DNA of 64,000 nt from Micromonospora sp. MA102. Lineage in GTDB: Bacteria > Actinomycetota > Actinomycetes > Mycobacteriales > Micromonosporaceae. The translations under genes were made by a program, and so were the position numbers. Numbering within the stretch: position 1 is the stretch's first letter; every line of letters begins with the position of its first letter. The notes below the pieces were generated by a model. That model did not search any database. It worked only from the letters and a program-made list of their open reading frames with translations, and was not told where the DNA came from. Shown one piece after another: positions 15,600 through 24,355 of this stretch. The stretch covers positions 37,128 to 101,127 of the forward strand of contig NZ_JAMWEG010000023.1 in assembly GCF_025460765.1 (NCBI RefSeq), in the 5' to 3' direction.

Positions 15600-16886
15600 G
15601 TGAGCACGCCGAACCGGGTCTACATCGCTCGACTCGCCGGAGTCGCCGTCTTCGACCCGAACGGCGACCAGGTGGGTCGGATCCGGGACGCCGTCGCCCG
15701 GATGCGGCCGACCCAGCGCCCGCCCGAGGTGGTGGGGCTGGTCGCCGAGATGCCGATGCGGCGGCGCATCTTCCTCTCCATCAACCGGATCACCTCCATC
15801 GACGCGGACGCCGTCGTGCTCGGCAGCGGCACCCTCAACCTGCGCCGGTTCGAGAAGCGCCCGAACGAGCTGCTCGTGCTCCAGGAGCTGCTGGACCGGC
15901 GGGTCCAGCTGGACACCGGGCAGGCCGGCTCGGTGGTCGACGTGGCCATGGAGCGCAGCCGCGGCGGCGAGTGGGCGCTCACCCGCGTCGCCGTTCGCGA
16001 GCAGACCAGCCGGCTCGCCCGCCGCGGCCACCTGCACCAGGTGGAGTGGGACCGGGTGCGCGGCCTCGGCACCCTCGGCGAGAACCGCGGTACGGCCAAC
16101 CTGCTCGCCGTGCTGGAGGACATGCGCCCCGCCGACCTGGCCAACGCCCTCCAGGACCTGCCCGACGCCCGGCGCAACGAGGTCGCCGCCGCGCTGGACG
16201 ACGAGCGCCTCGCCGACGTGCTCGGGGAACTGCCCGAGCACGACCAGGTGGAGATCCTGGCCGCGCTGGACCGGGAACGCGCCGCGGACGTGCTGGAGGA
16301 GATGGACCCCGACGACGCCGCCGACCTGCTCAACGAGCTGCCCCCGCCGGAGCAGGACGTGCTGCTCGACCTCATGGAGCCGGACGAGGCCACGCCGGTC
16401 CGCCAGCTGCTGCGCTACGCCTCCGGCACCGCCGGCAGCGTGATGACCTCCGAGCCGGTGATCCTGCCGCCGGACGCCACGGTGGCCGAGGCGCTGGCCC
16501 GGATCCGCGAGCCGCAGCTCTCCCCCGCCGTGGCCGCGCAGGTCTTCGTGACCCGCGCCCCGCTCACCACGCCCACCGGGCGCTACCTGGGCATGGTCCA
16601 CTTCCAGGCGCTGCTCCGGGAGCCACCGGCCGACCTGCTCGGCGGGGTCGTCGTCAACGACATCGACCCGCTGCGGCCGACCACCCCGCTGCCCGAGATC
16701 ACGCGCCGGATGGCCACGTACGACCTGGTCGCCATGCCGGTGGTGGACCGGACCATGCGGCTGGTCGGCGCGGTGACCGTGGACGACGTGCTGGACCACT
16801 CGCTGCCGCGGGACTGGCGGGACCGGGACGTCATGTCGGCCGCGTCCGCCGCCGACGAGGCGCCCCGGGACGGCGACAATGGCTGA
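15600..16886 (+). CDS. MgtE N-terminal and CBS domain protein
   Basis: 428 residues from the GTG at 15600, preferred over 15594 because of the -10 box spacing and because homologues start at (S)TPNRVYIARLAG. A PRC-barrel-like first 150 residues is followed by the MgtE superhelical domain (ALQDLPDARRNEVAAAL through LDLMEPDEA, about 170-270) and two CBS motifs (MTSEPVILPPDATVAEAL; VVDDVLDHS region). There is no membrane channel part, so it is a soluble Mg2+/nucleotide-sensing relative of MgtE, like Rv1232c. The next gene overlaps by 8 nt, so both are co-translated. Confidence 0.88.
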   Translation: MSTPNRVYIARLAGVAVFDPNGDQVGRIRDAVARMRPTQRPPEVVGLVAEMPMRRRIFLSINRITSIDADAVVLGSGTLNLRRFEKRPNELLVLQELLDRRVQLDTGQAGSVVDVAMERSRGGEWALTRVAVREQTSRLARRGHLHQVEWDRVRGLGTLGENRGTANLLAVLEDMRPADLANALQDLPDARRNEVAAALDDERLADVLGELPEHDQVEILAALDRERAADVLEEMDPDDAADLLNELPPPEQDVLLDLMEPDEATPVRQLLRYASGTAGSVMTSEPVILPPDATVAEALARIREPQLSPAVAAQVFVTRAPLTTPTGRYLGMVHFQALLREPPADLLGGVVVNDIDPLRPTTPLPEITRRMATYDLVAMPVVDRTMRLVGAVTVDDVLDHSLPRDWRDRDVMSAASAADEAPRDGDNG

Positions 16887-17484
16887 CCAGCGACGAGAGC
16901 GGCTGGACCAGCCCCGGTCGCCGCGGGGCCTGCAGCTGCCGCGGATCGACGCGGAGACCTTCGGCCGCTGGTCGGAGGGGATCGCGCGGGGCATGGGCAC
17001 CGCGAACTTCATCGTCTACATGACGCTGGTGATCGCCGCCTGGTTCGCCTGGAACACCCTGGCCCCGGAGAACCTGCGCTTCGACCCGTACACCTTCACC
17101 TTCCTGACCCTGGTGCTCTCCCTCCAGGCCTCGTACGCGGCCCCGCTGATCCTGCTCGCGCAGAACCGGCAGGCCGACCGGGACCGGATCGCGCTGGAGG
17201 AGGACCGACGGCGGGCCACCATGCAGAAGGCCGACACGGAATACCTGGCCCGGGAGATCGCCGCGCTGCGCATCGCCCTGGGCGAGGTGGCGACCCGGGA
17301 CTTCCTCCGCTCGGAGCTGACCCGGCTGGCCGAGGAGCTGGACGAGGCGGCCGAGCGGCGGCGGAAGCTGGAGCGCCGGCAGCAGGAGCGGGAGGCCCGG
17401 CGGCAGGCCGGCGGGGAGCCGCTCGACGAGCCCCGCGACGACCTCGACGGCGACTTCGCCCGCGACGGGCGTTTCGAGGGCTGA
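16879..17484 (+). CDS. DUF1003 membrane protein
   Basis: 201 residues. Two membrane helices (about 45-65 and 78-98) with the family signature FIVYMTLVIAAWFAWN and a charged coiled-coil C terminus (RRRKLERRQQEREARRQ). DUF1003 proteins have no known reaction. The start overlaps the end of the MgtE/CBS gene by 8 nt and the same gene pair recurs in Actinobacteria (Rv1232c-Rv1233c), which suggests joint action in metal ion homeostasis. Confidence 0.87.
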   Translation: MADQRRERLDQPRSPRGLQLPRIDAETFGRWSEGIARGMGTANFIVYMTLVIAAWFAWNTLAPENLRFDPYTFTFLTLVLSLQASYAAPLILLAQNRQADRDRIALEEDRRRATMQKADTEYLAREIAALRIALGEVATRDFLRSELTRLAEELDEAAERRRKLERRQQEREARRQAGGEPLDEPRDDLDGDFARDGRFEG

Positions 17485-17641
17485 GCCCGGAACGTATTGA
17501 ACGCCGCGCGCCTCAAGGGGCCAGGCGAGCGGCGTTCGGTCCGATCGTCCCACTTCGCGACACGGCCCGTCCACCCCTCGGGCGGCCATCGATTCGCTCA
17601 CACCGCCCCCCGCCAACGGCGGACGCCGATGACCACCGACG

Positions 17642-17647
17642 TAGCAT
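17642..17647 (+). promoter_or_regulatory. -10 element TAGCAT, leaderless start of mrp
   Basis: TAGCAT ends seven nt before the ATG at 17655 and there is no Shine-Dalgarno. Confidence 0.5.
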
Positions 17648-17654
17648 TGCGGAC

Positions 17655-18803
17655 ATGTCAGCACCCGTCAGCACCGTCTCCGACGCGATCCAGGCCGCCC
17701 TGGCCACCGTCAACGACCCGGAGATCCGTCGGCCGATCACCGAGCTGGGCATGGTCCGTTCCGCCGAGATCGGCGACGACGGCGTGGTCCGGGTCGAGCT
17801 GCTGCTCACCGTGGCCGGCTGCCCGCTGAAGGACAAGCTGCGTAACGACATCACGGCCGCCGTCGGGGCGGTGCCCGGCGTGGCTGGCGTCCAGATCGAG
17901 TTCGGCGTGATGAGCCCGGAGCAGCGCCAGGAGCTCCAGTCGAAGCTGCGTGGCGGCGGGGCCACCGCCGAGCCGGTCATCCCGTTCGCCCAGCCCGGCT
18001 CCCGCACCCGTGTCTACGCGGTCGCCAGCGGCAAGGGCGGCGTCGGCAAGTCCAGCGTCACGGTCAACCTGGCCGCCGCGCTGGCCGCCCGCGGCCTCTC
18101 GGTCGGCGTGGTGGACGCCGACATCTACGGCCACTCGGTGCCCCGGATGCTCGGCGCCGACGGCGCGCCCACCCGGGTCGAGGACATGATCATGCCGCCG
18201 CAGTCACACGGCGTGAAGGTCATCTCGATCGGCATGTTCACCCCGGGCAACGCGGCCGTCGTCTGGCGCGGCCCGATGCTGCACCGGGCGCTGCAGCAGT
18301 TCCTCGCCGACGTCTACTGGGGTGACCTGGACGTCCTGCTGCTCGACCTGCCCCCGGGCACCGGCGACATCGCCATCTCGGTGGCCCAGCTCCTGCCGAA
18401 CGCCGAGATCCTGGTCGTCACCACCCCGCAGGCGGCCGCCGCCGAGGTGGCCGAGCGGGCCGGCGCCATCGCGTTGCAGACCCACCAGCGGGTGGTCGGT
18501 GTGATCGAGAACATGTCCTGGCTGGAGCTGCCGGACGGCTCCCGGATGGAGGTCTTCGGGGCCGGTGGCGGCGCGGCCGTCGCCGAGTCGCTGACCCGGA
18601 CCATCGGCGCGCAGGTGCCGGTGCTGGGGCAGATCCCGATGGACACCCGGGTGCGCGAGGGCGGCGACGCCGGCAACCCGATCGTGCTGGCCCAGCCGGA
18701 CGCCCCGGCCGCCCGGGCGCTCGTCGAGGTCGCCGACCGCCTCGCGGTGCGCCGCGAGTCGCTGCTCGGCAAGCCCCTGGGCCTGAAGCCCGCCGGCCGC
18801 TGA
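17655..18803 (+). CDS. mrp: Mrp/NBP35-type iron-sulfur carrier ATPase
   Basis: 382 residues. An N-terminal MIP18/DUF59 domain (residues 8-95, with AGCPLKDKL) precedes a P-loop ATPase with the deviant Walker A GKGGVGKS near residue 127 and the DADIYGHSVPRMLG motif. It should bind and transfer 4Fe-4S clusters to apoproteins in the cytoplasm. The CxxC pair found in many Nbp35/ApbC proteins is not seen after ENMSWLELPDGS, as in other actinobacterial Mrp proteins. It converges with tatB. Confidence 0.95.
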   Translation: MSAPVSTVSDAIQAALATVNDPEIRRPITELGMVRSAEIGDDGVVRVELLLTVAGCPLKDKLRNDITAAVGAVPGVAGVQIEFGVMSPEQRQELQSKLRGGGATAEPVIPFAQPGSRTRVYAVASGKGGVGKSSVTVNLAAALAARGLSVGVVDADIYGHSVPRMLGADGAPTRVEDMIMPPQSHGVKVISIGMFTPGNAAVVWRGPMLHRALQQFLADVYWGDLDVLLLDLPPGTGDIAISVAQLLPNAEILVVTTPQAAAAEVAERAGAIALQTHQRVVGVIENMSWLELPDGSRMEVFGAGGGAAVAESLTRTIGAQVPVLGQIPMDTRVREGGDAGNPIVLAQPDAPAARALVEVADRLAVRRESLLGKPLGLKPAGR

Positions 18804-18818
18804 CCGCTCCCGCCCCTC

Positions 18819-18853
18819 ACCGACCCTCCCCGGCCCTGCCGAGGGGGGTCGGT
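18819..18853. terminator. Hairpin between convergent mrp and tatB
   Basis: ACCGACCC / GGGTCGGT stem extended by a C-rich/G-rich inner part with mismatches. Confidence 0.6.
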
Positions 18854-18882
18854 TCCGTTGCGCCGGGCGCCCGGGGTAGGGG

Positions 18883-19317
18883 TCAGGTGGCGTCGTCGTA
18901 GGAGGGGCGCGGTGCCGGTGCCGGGGCGCCGCCGGTGGCGGTGGCCGGGCGGGTGCCGCCGGTGTTGCCGGTGGTGCGCAGGTCGGCCGCCTTGGCGACG
19001 TCCTTCAGGTTGTCGTGCACGCCGGTGACGTCCGAGCGGAGGTTGTCGTACATGCTCTGCAGCGGCTTCCGGAGGGCCTGCTCGTCCTCCTCGCTGAGCA
19101 GGTGCTTCCGGATGAACGCCTTCGGGTGCAGGTCCTCCAGCTGGATGTCCGTGCCCAGCTCGCGGCTCAGGTCACCGGTGGCGTTCCGCGCCATGTTGCG
19201 CAGGTTGCGGACCATCCGGAGGCCGTCGTTGATCACCGTGGGCAGCCGGTCCCCGAAGATCAACAGTGCCAGGAGCAGCAGGGCGCCGATCTCCCACCAG
19301 TTCAGGTTCTCGAACAC
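18883..19317 (-). CDS. tatB: Sec-independent protein translocase TatB
   Basis: 144 residues. One short N-terminal membrane helix (WWEIGALLLLALLIFGDRLP) with the hinge and amphipathic helix INDGLRMVRNLRNMARNAT, then a charged domain and a disordered Gly/Pro/Ala tail. This is the TatB component that recognises twin-arginine signal peptides. GGAGG lies seven nt before the GTG start. It follows htrA on the same strand after 72 nt. A Tat substrate (the beta-helix protein at 41404) is in the same window. Confidence 0.92.
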   Translation of the reverse strand: MFENLNWWEIGALLLLALLIFGDRLPTVINDGLRMVRNLRNMARNATGDLSRELGTDIQLEDLHPKAFIRKHLLSEEDEQALRKPLQSMYDNLRSDVTGVHDNLKDVAKAADLRTTGNTGGTRPATATGGAPAPAPRPSYDDAT

Positions 19318-19389
19318 TCGGCCTCCTCGTGGCGCGTCAAGGCAAGACTACGCACGTCAGGTGGCCGGCCGGGAGGGGGTGAGGGGACC

Positions 19390-20682
19390 TCACTTGGCGT
19401 CTGCGGCGAGTGTCACCGACGCGTTCTGCCGGTTGGACCCGCGCCGGTACTCCACCGTCACCACCGAACCGGGTGCGTACTTGCGGACCAGCGCCACCAG
19501 ATCGGTCGGATCGTTCATCGGGTGCCGGTCGAGCCGGAGCACCACGTCACCGGTCCGCAGCCCGGCGGCCGCCGCCGGCCCGGCCGGCTCGACGTTGTTG
19601 AGGCGTACGCCGCCACCGCTCACGCCGGTGCCGCCGACCTGGGCGCCGATCACCGTGCGCCGGGCCTTCCCGGTACCGATGATGTCCTCGGTGACCCGCT
19701 TCGCCTGGTTGATCGGGATGGCGAAGGCGAGCCCGATGTTGCCGGCCTCCTGCCCGTCGGCGACCAGGGACTTGATCGTCGAGTTCACCCCGACCACCCG
19801 GCCGGCCCCGTCGACCAGCGGGCCGCCGGAGTTGCCGTGGTTGACCGCCGCGTCGGTCTGGATCGCCGCGTAGTAGCGGGTCGGCCCGCCCGGCTCGCCG
19901 GCCATCATGGTGCGGTCCAGGGCGCTCACGATGCCGGCGGTGACCGTGTTGGCCAGGGACAGCGGCGAGCCGATGGCGAGCACCGGGTCGCCCACGGCGA
20001 GCGCGTCCGAGTCACCGAACTCCACCGGCTTCAGCCCGGTCCGCGTCACCTTGATGACGGCGATGTCCGACTCCGGGTCCTGCCCGACCACGGTGCCCGG
20101 TGCGGTGCTGCCGTCGTTGAAGACCACCGTGGCCTTGCCGGGCCCGCCCGCGACCACGTGGTCGTTGGTGATGATGTGGCCGTCGGCGCTCACCACGAAG
20201 CCCGAGCCCTCGCTGGTGCCGCCGAGGCTGGCCACTCGGACGGTGACCACGCTGGGCAGCACCTTCTCGGCGACCCCGGCCAGTGACTCCGGCTTGCGCT
20301 GGGCGAGCGCCGGGGCCTGCCCGGCCTGCGCCCCGAGCGTCGGCACGGCCCCGCCGGTGCGCAGGAACGCGTAGGTCAGGGCGCTGCCGAGCGAGCCGGC
20401 GAGCAGGGCGGTGATCAGCGAGACCAGCACCACCTGGCGCAGGCCCGGCCGCCTCGGGGCGTCCGGGTCGGTCACCGGTTCCGGCTCGCCGCTCCCGGTG
20501 ACCGGGGCGGCCGGGACCACCACGGCAGCGGGCGCGTACGGGTCGCGCCAGGGGTCGGCGAGCGCGTCGGACCACCAGGGCGAGGTGCCACCCCCGGCGC
20601 CCTGCGGCGGCTGCCCCGGTGCCGGCCCTCCCGCCGGTGCCGGGCCCCCGCCGGGCTGGCGCCAGTCCCAGCCGTCGGTCAC
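19390..20682 (-). CDS. htrA: S1C serine protease with PDZ domain (HtrA/DegP-like)
   Basis: 430 residues from the GTG at 20682, supported by GGAGG seven nt upstream. A Gly/Pro-rich cytoplasmic N terminus, one membrane helix (about 85-107), then a trypsin-like domain with the triad in ITNDHVV, ESDIAVI and GNSGGPL, and a C-terminal PDZ domain (GGVRLNNVEPAGPAAAAGL). It should act outside the membrane in envelope protein quality control. It precedes tatB, as in M. tuberculosis, but the sigE-rseA genes usually found upstream are missing; an O-methyltransferase gene is divergent 181 nt away. Confidence 0.94.
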   Translation of the reverse strand: MTDGWDWRQPGGGPAPAGGPAPGQPPQGAGGGTSPWWSDALADPWRDPYAPAAVVVPAAPVTGSGEPEPVTDPDAPRRPGLRQVVLVSLITALLAGSLGSALTYAFLRTGGAVPTLGAQAGQAPALAQRKPESLAGVAEKVLPSVVTVRVASLGGTSEGSGFVVSADGHIITNDHVVAGGPGKATVVFNDGSTAPGTVVGQDPESDIAVIKVTRTGLKPVEFGDSDALAVGDPVLAIGSPLSLANTVTAGIVSALDRTMMAGEPGGPTRYYAAIQTDAAVNHGNSGGPLVDGAGRVVGVNSTIKSLVADGQEAGNIGLAFAIPINQAKRVTEDIIGTGKARRTVIGAQVGGTGVSGGGVRLNNVEPAGPAAAAGLRTGDVVLRLDRHPMNDPTDLVALVRKYAPGSVVTVEYRRGSNRQNASVTLAADAK

Positions 20683-20863
20683 GTCGGTGCCTCCCAGTCC
20701 GTCCCCCACGCCCCACGCCGGGCGGTCGCTGGAGCCGGCCGTGCCGCGTGGGACTCCGTCCAGGATTGCACGGATGCCCCGAGTGGAGTCAGGGGTTGCC
20801 GCGCGTGATCGTCTCAGGGCGGACTCGCGGCTGCGCGTGTCGAGGCGCGCCTCTAGGCTCTCA

Positions 20864-21556
20864 GTGCCAACCGACCCCTCGCACCAGTCCGCCCGGAGGT
20901 GTCCCATCGCCACGGTCGCCGGCTCCGGCAACTCGACCGCCCAGGTGCTCCAGTTCGCCGAGTCGTACGTCACCGAGGATCTCGTGCTGCGGACCGCCCG
21001 CGCCCTCGCCCACGAGGTGGGTGTGGACGCGGTGACGCCGGGCGCCGGGGCCGCGCTGCGCCTGCTCGCCGCCGCCGGGAACGCCCGGGCGGTGGTGGAG
21101 ATCGGCACCGGCACCGGAGTCAGCGGTGTCTGGCTGCTGCGCGGCATGCGTCCCGACGGGGTGCTCACCACCATCGACGTGGAGGTCGAGCACCAGCGCA
21201 TCGCCCGGCGGCTGTTCCAGGAGGCGGGTTTCGCGTCGGGACGTACCCGGATCATCACCGGCCGCGCCCTCGACGTGCTGCCGCGGCTCGCGGACGGCGC
21301 CTACGACCTGGTCTTCGTCGACGCCGAGGCGACCGGCTTCGCGGCCTGCGTGGACGCCGCCCTGCGGCTGCTGCGCCCCGGCGGGGTGCTCGCGCTCAAC
21401 GGCGCCCTGGCCGGCGGCCGGATCGGTGACCCGGCCGCCCGCGACGTGGAGACCGTGACCGTGCGGGAGACCATCAAGGCGATCCGCGAGTCGGAGCACT
21501 GGGTGCCGGCGCTGCTGCCCGTCGGGCACGGCCTGCTCGCCGCCGTGAAGGGCTGA
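20864..21556 (+). CDS. O-methyltransferase (Rv1220c-like)
   Basis: 230 residues from the GTG at 20864. VVEIGTGTGVSGVWLLRGM is the SAM-binding motif I and DGVLTTIDVEVEHQRIA the acidic loop after strand 2; YDLVFVDAEATGF is motif II. It belongs to the class III (CCoAOMT-like) methyltransferases; the substrate is unknown. TAGGCT is four nt before the GTG. GGAGGTG at 20895 lies further downstream, so a later non-ATG start cannot be ruled out. Gene order links it to htrA-tatB in other Actinobacteria. Confidence 0.87.
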   Translation: MPTDPSHQSARRCPIATVAGSGNSTAQVLQFAESYVTEDLVLRTARALAHEVGVDAVTPGAGAALRLLAAAGNARAVVEIGTGTGVSGVWLLRGMRPDGVLTTIDVEVEHQRIARRLFQEAGFASGRTRIITGRALDVLPRLADGAYDLVFVDAEATGFAACVDAALRLLRPGGVLALNGALAGGRIGDPAARDVETVTVRETIKAIRESEHWVPALLPVGHGLLAAVKG

Positions 21557-21569
21557 CCGCCCCGCCCGG

Positions 21570-23030
21570 TCAACCCAGCGTGGCCAGCCAGCGCAGCAGC
21601 CCGCGGACGCCCCAGCCGGTGGCGCCCTTGACCAGTTCGCCGTGCACGTCGTCCGACCAGGAGGGCGCGGACATGTCCACGTGCACCCAGTGGTCGCGCA
21701 GGTCGCCGGTGAACTCGCGGAGGAAGAGCGCGGCCACCACCGAGCCGGCGCCCCGGGCCGGGGAGCTGTGCAGGTCCGCGATGTCGCTGCCCAGGTACTC
21801 GACGTAGTCGTCGGCCAGCGGCATCCGCCAGGCCCGCTCGCCGGCCGCCGTGATGGCGGCCAGCAGGTCGGCGGCGAGGTCGTCGTTCTCGCTGTAGAGG
21901 GCGGCGTGCCGCTTGCCCAGCGCCACGGCGTTCGCACCGGTCAGGGTGGCCAGGTCGACCATCAGGTCGGGCTTCAGCTCCCGGACGGCGTACGCCATGG
22001 CGTCGGCGAGCACCAGCCGGCCCTCGGCGTCGGAGTTGGTGCTCTCGCTGGTCATCCCACCGTAGTGGCGGATCACGTCGCCCGGCCGGAACGCCGAGCC
22101 GCTGACACTGTTCTCGGCGAGCGGGGCCAGCGTGGTGACCCGCACCGGCAGGCCCAGCGCGGCGGCGCCCAGGGTGGCGGCGACCACCGCGGCGGCCCCG
22201 GCCATGTCCTTGCGCATCAGCTTCATAGCCGGCACCGGCTTGATCGAGATGCCGCCGGTGTCGAAGGTGATTCCCTTGCCCACCAGCACCACGTGGGTAC
22301 GCGCACCGGCCGGCCGCCAGTCCAGCTCGACCAGGCGGGGGCCGCTGGCCGAGCCGCCGCCGACGGCCAGGATGCCGCCGAAGCCCTCGGCGTCCAGTTC
22401 CTCCGGCCCGCGCACCCGCAGGTGCAGGTCGGCACGGCCGGACACGGCGGAGGCCACCTGGGCGGCGAACCACTCCGGGTTCTTGGTGGACGAGGGGGTG
22501 TTGGTCAGGTCCCGGGCCAGCCGGGTCATCTCGGCGGTGGTCCGGGCGGCGGCCAGGGTCGGCGCGAGCGCCTCGGGGTCGCCGACCACGACGTCCACCT
22601 CGGCCAGCGCGGGCGAGCCGCCGGCCTCGGTCAGCCGGTAGCGGTAGGAGCCGAGCAGCAACCCCTCGGCCAGGCCGCGCAGGGCGTCCGTGGCCCCGTC
22701 CGGCACCGTGATCGTGATGTGCGTCTCATCCTTGGCGGCCCGGGCCAGCGCCGCGCCGGCGACCCGCCAGCCGTGCTCGTCGCCGTCGCCGACGCCGAGC
22801 AGCCAGAGCCGGGCCGGGGTGCCGCCGGGACGCAGGTGCTCCCGCACCTCGCCGGCGGCGCCGGTGAGCCGGGCGGCGGGCAGCAGCGCGGCCGCCTCGG
22901 CCCGGACGTCGTCGCCGGGCGGGACGGCGGTGGGAACCAGCGTGGCCGGAGCGTCCGGCCCTTCGGGACGAACGGGCAGGACAAGGTTGTCGGGCCGCGC
23001 GGGCCCGCTCACCAGACGAATGGCCAGCAC
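21570..23030 (-). CDS. pepA: Leucyl aminopeptidase (M17)
   Basis: 486 residues, full length. The catalytic domain has LVGKGITFDTGGISIKP (metal-binding Lys and Asp), MRKDMAGAAAV and the family signature NSDAEGRLVLADAM with its Asp and Glu ligands. It is a cytoplasmic two-metal exopeptidase that removes N-terminal residues. The start is a GTG at 23030 with TACGGT five nt upstream. It converges with the O-methyltransferase. Confidence 0.95.
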   Translation of the reverse strand: MLAIRLVSGPARPDNLVLPVRPEGPDAPATLVPTAVPPGDDVRAEAAALLPAARLTGAAGEVREHLRPGGTPARLWLLGVGDGDEHGWRVAGAALARAAKDETHITITVPDGATDALRGLAEGLLLGSYRYRLTEAGGSPALAEVDVVVGDPEALAPTLAAARTTAEMTRLARDLTNTPSSTKNPEWFAAQVASAVSGRADLHLRVRGPEELDAEGFGGILAVGGGSASGPRLVELDWRPAGARTHVVLVGKGITFDTGGISIKPVPAMKLMRKDMAGAAAVVAATLGAAALGLPVRVTTLAPLAENSVSGSAFRPGDVIRHYGGMTSESTNSDAEGRLVLADAMAYAVRELKPDLMVDLATLTGANAVALGKRHAALYSENDDLAADLLAAITAAGERAWRMPLADDYVEYLGSDIADLHSSPARGAGSVVAALFLREFTGDLRDHWVHVDMSAPSWSDDVHGELVKGATGWGVRGLLRWLATLG

Positions 23031-23093
23031 GCTGGACCGTACCTCCGAAACTGCTCGAAGCGGGACACTTTGCCGCTCAATGGGCGAGGAAGG

Positions 23094-23126
23094 CCCTGAG
23101 CCACCGGCATCGCCGGTGGCTCAGGG
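23094..23126 (-). terminator. Hairpin downstream of the DUF3117 gene
   Basis: Perfect 15-bp stem CCCTGAGCCACCGGC with a 3-nt loop, 49 nt after the DUF3117 stop and about 65 nt upstream of the pepA start. Confidence 0.8.
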
Positions 23127-23130
23127 TATG

Positions 23131-23170
23131 GCGAACCGTTCGCACGACGGACGTCGCGCGAACCGTTCGC
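23131..23170. repeat. Two copies of the palindrome GCGAACCGTTCGC
   Basis: Identical 13-bp dyads at 23131-23143 and 23158-23170, 27 bp apart start to start, between the DUF3117 stop and the hairpin. They may bind a regulator or be a transcript feature. Confidence 0.8.
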
Positions 23171-23174
23171 CGCA

Positions 23175-23342
23175 TCAGCCGGCAGCCGCCTTCAGCGCGT
23201 CACCCAGCGCGGTGGCCTCGTCGGGAGTCATCTCGACGACGAGCCGGCCACCACCCTCCAGCGGGACCCGCATGACGATGCCCCGGCCCTCCTTGGTGAC
23301 CTCCAGCGGACCGTCGCCCGTCCGCGGCTTCATCGCCGCCAT
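23175..23342 (-). CDS. DUF3117 small protein
   Basis: 55 residues beginning MAAMKPRTGDGPLEVTKEGR, the near-invariant sequence of the actinobacterial DUF3117 family (Rv1211 in M. tuberculosis). GGGGAG lies six nt before the ATG. The C-terminal half (RLVVEMTPDEATALGDAL) is a strand followed by a helix. Function is unknown, but the family is almost universal in Actinobacteria. Confidence 0.93.
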   Translation of the reverse strand: MAAMKPRTGDGPLEVTKEGRGIVMRVPLEGGGRLVVEMTPDEATALGDALKAAAG

Positions 23343-23532
23343 GTTGTCTCCCCTCAGACCTACACCAGGGTCGGTGGGTTGCCCCACAGCCACTTCGTCA
23401 TGACCACCCGCAACCGTCGCGGGGGCGTCGACCAACGATTTTCCCTGATGAACACCGCCGGACCCAAACCGAAGCAGCATTGATGTAACAGCATCTAGCT
23501 TATCTTGGATAGGCCTGTCACAATGTGCGGTC

Positions 23533-24351
23533 ATGCAGGCACGGTCGGCACTCTTCGACCTGTACGGCGACCACCTCCGGGCGAGGGGTGGCCGCGCACC
23601 GGTCGCCGCCCTGGTCAAGCTGCTGGCACCGCTCGGGATCGCCCCGCCGGCGGTCCGCACGGCGGTCTCCCGGATGGTCCGACAGGGCTGGCTCGAACCG
23701 CTCCGGCTCGCCTCCGGGCCCGGATATTCGATCACACCGAAGGCGGCCCGCAGACTCGACGAGGCGGGCGCCCGGATCTACCGCACGGGGCGGCACGCCT
23801 GGGACGGGCGGTTCGACCTCCTGGTGCTGGACGCGCCCGCGTCCCGCCGGGACCGGCAGCGGCTCGCCGCCAACCTGTCCTTCCTCGGCTACGGCACGCT
23901 GGACGACTGCACCTGGGTGGCGACCCGCCCGGGCGAGGACGTCGACGTCCTGCTCGCCGAGGCCGGGGTGCGTTTCGAACGGTTCACCGCCGCGCACACC
24001 TCCGGCACCCCCGGCGCCATGGGCGTGGTCCGGCGCGCCTGGGACCTGGCCGAGATCGGCCGCGCGTACGAGCGGTTCGTCGCCGAGCAGAAGCCGTTGC
24101 TCAGCGGCGTGACCGTGCGCAGCAGCGACGAGGAGGCCTACGCGGCCCGGTTCCGGCTCGTGCACGCGTGGCGTACCTTCCTGTTCCGGGACCCGCAGCT
24201 ACCGCCCGCGCTGCTCCCCGAGCGCTGGCCCGGCAGCAGCGCCGCCAGTTTCTTCGACCGGCACGCGGCCCGGCTCCGGCCGGCCGCCGACCGGTACGTC
24301 GAGCAGTGCCTCGACGCCAGCAACCGCCTCGCCCGACAGAAGGGTCGTTAG
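23533..24351 (+). CDS. paaX: PaaX family transcriptional regulator
   Basis: 272 residues. An N-terminal winged helix (residues 1-80: SALFDLYGDHLRARGG, APPAVRTAVSRMVRQGW) and a central PaaX domain (RTGRHAWDGRFDLLVLDAP). PaaX proteins repress phenylacetate degradation and are released by phenylacetyl-CoA. The enoyl-CoA hydratase gene starts 4 nt after its stop, so regulator and enzyme form an operon. The 190-nt upstream gap is more AT-rich than its surroundings and holds TTGATG and TATCTT near 23480-23510 as promoter candidates. Confidence 0.9.
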   Translation: MQARSALFDLYGDHLRARGGRAPVAALVKLLAPLGIAPPAVRTAVSRMVRQGWLEPLRLASGPGYSITPKAARRLDEAGARIYRTGRHAWDGRFDLLVLDAPASRRDRQRLAANLSFLGYGTLDDCTWVATRPGEDVDVLLAEAGVRFERFTAAHTSGTPGAMGVVRRAWDLAEIGRAYERFVAEQKPLLSGVTVRSSDEEAYAARFRLVHAWRTFLFRDPQLPPALLPERWPGSSAASFFDRHAARLRPAADRYVEQCLDASNRLARQKGR

Positions 24352-24355
24352 AAAC

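Noticed and set aside
19015..20286. 423-codon frame opposite tatB/htrA
   Set aside because: Antisense shadow; no coherent protein features.
20690..20860. Hidden sigE or anti-sigma fragment between htrA and the methyltransferase
   Set aside because: No frame in the gap shows sigma region 2/4 or a zinc-finger HxxxCxxC motif.
23131..23170. LexA/SOS box
   Set aside because: The half-sites GAAC/GTTC are separated by one base instead of four.
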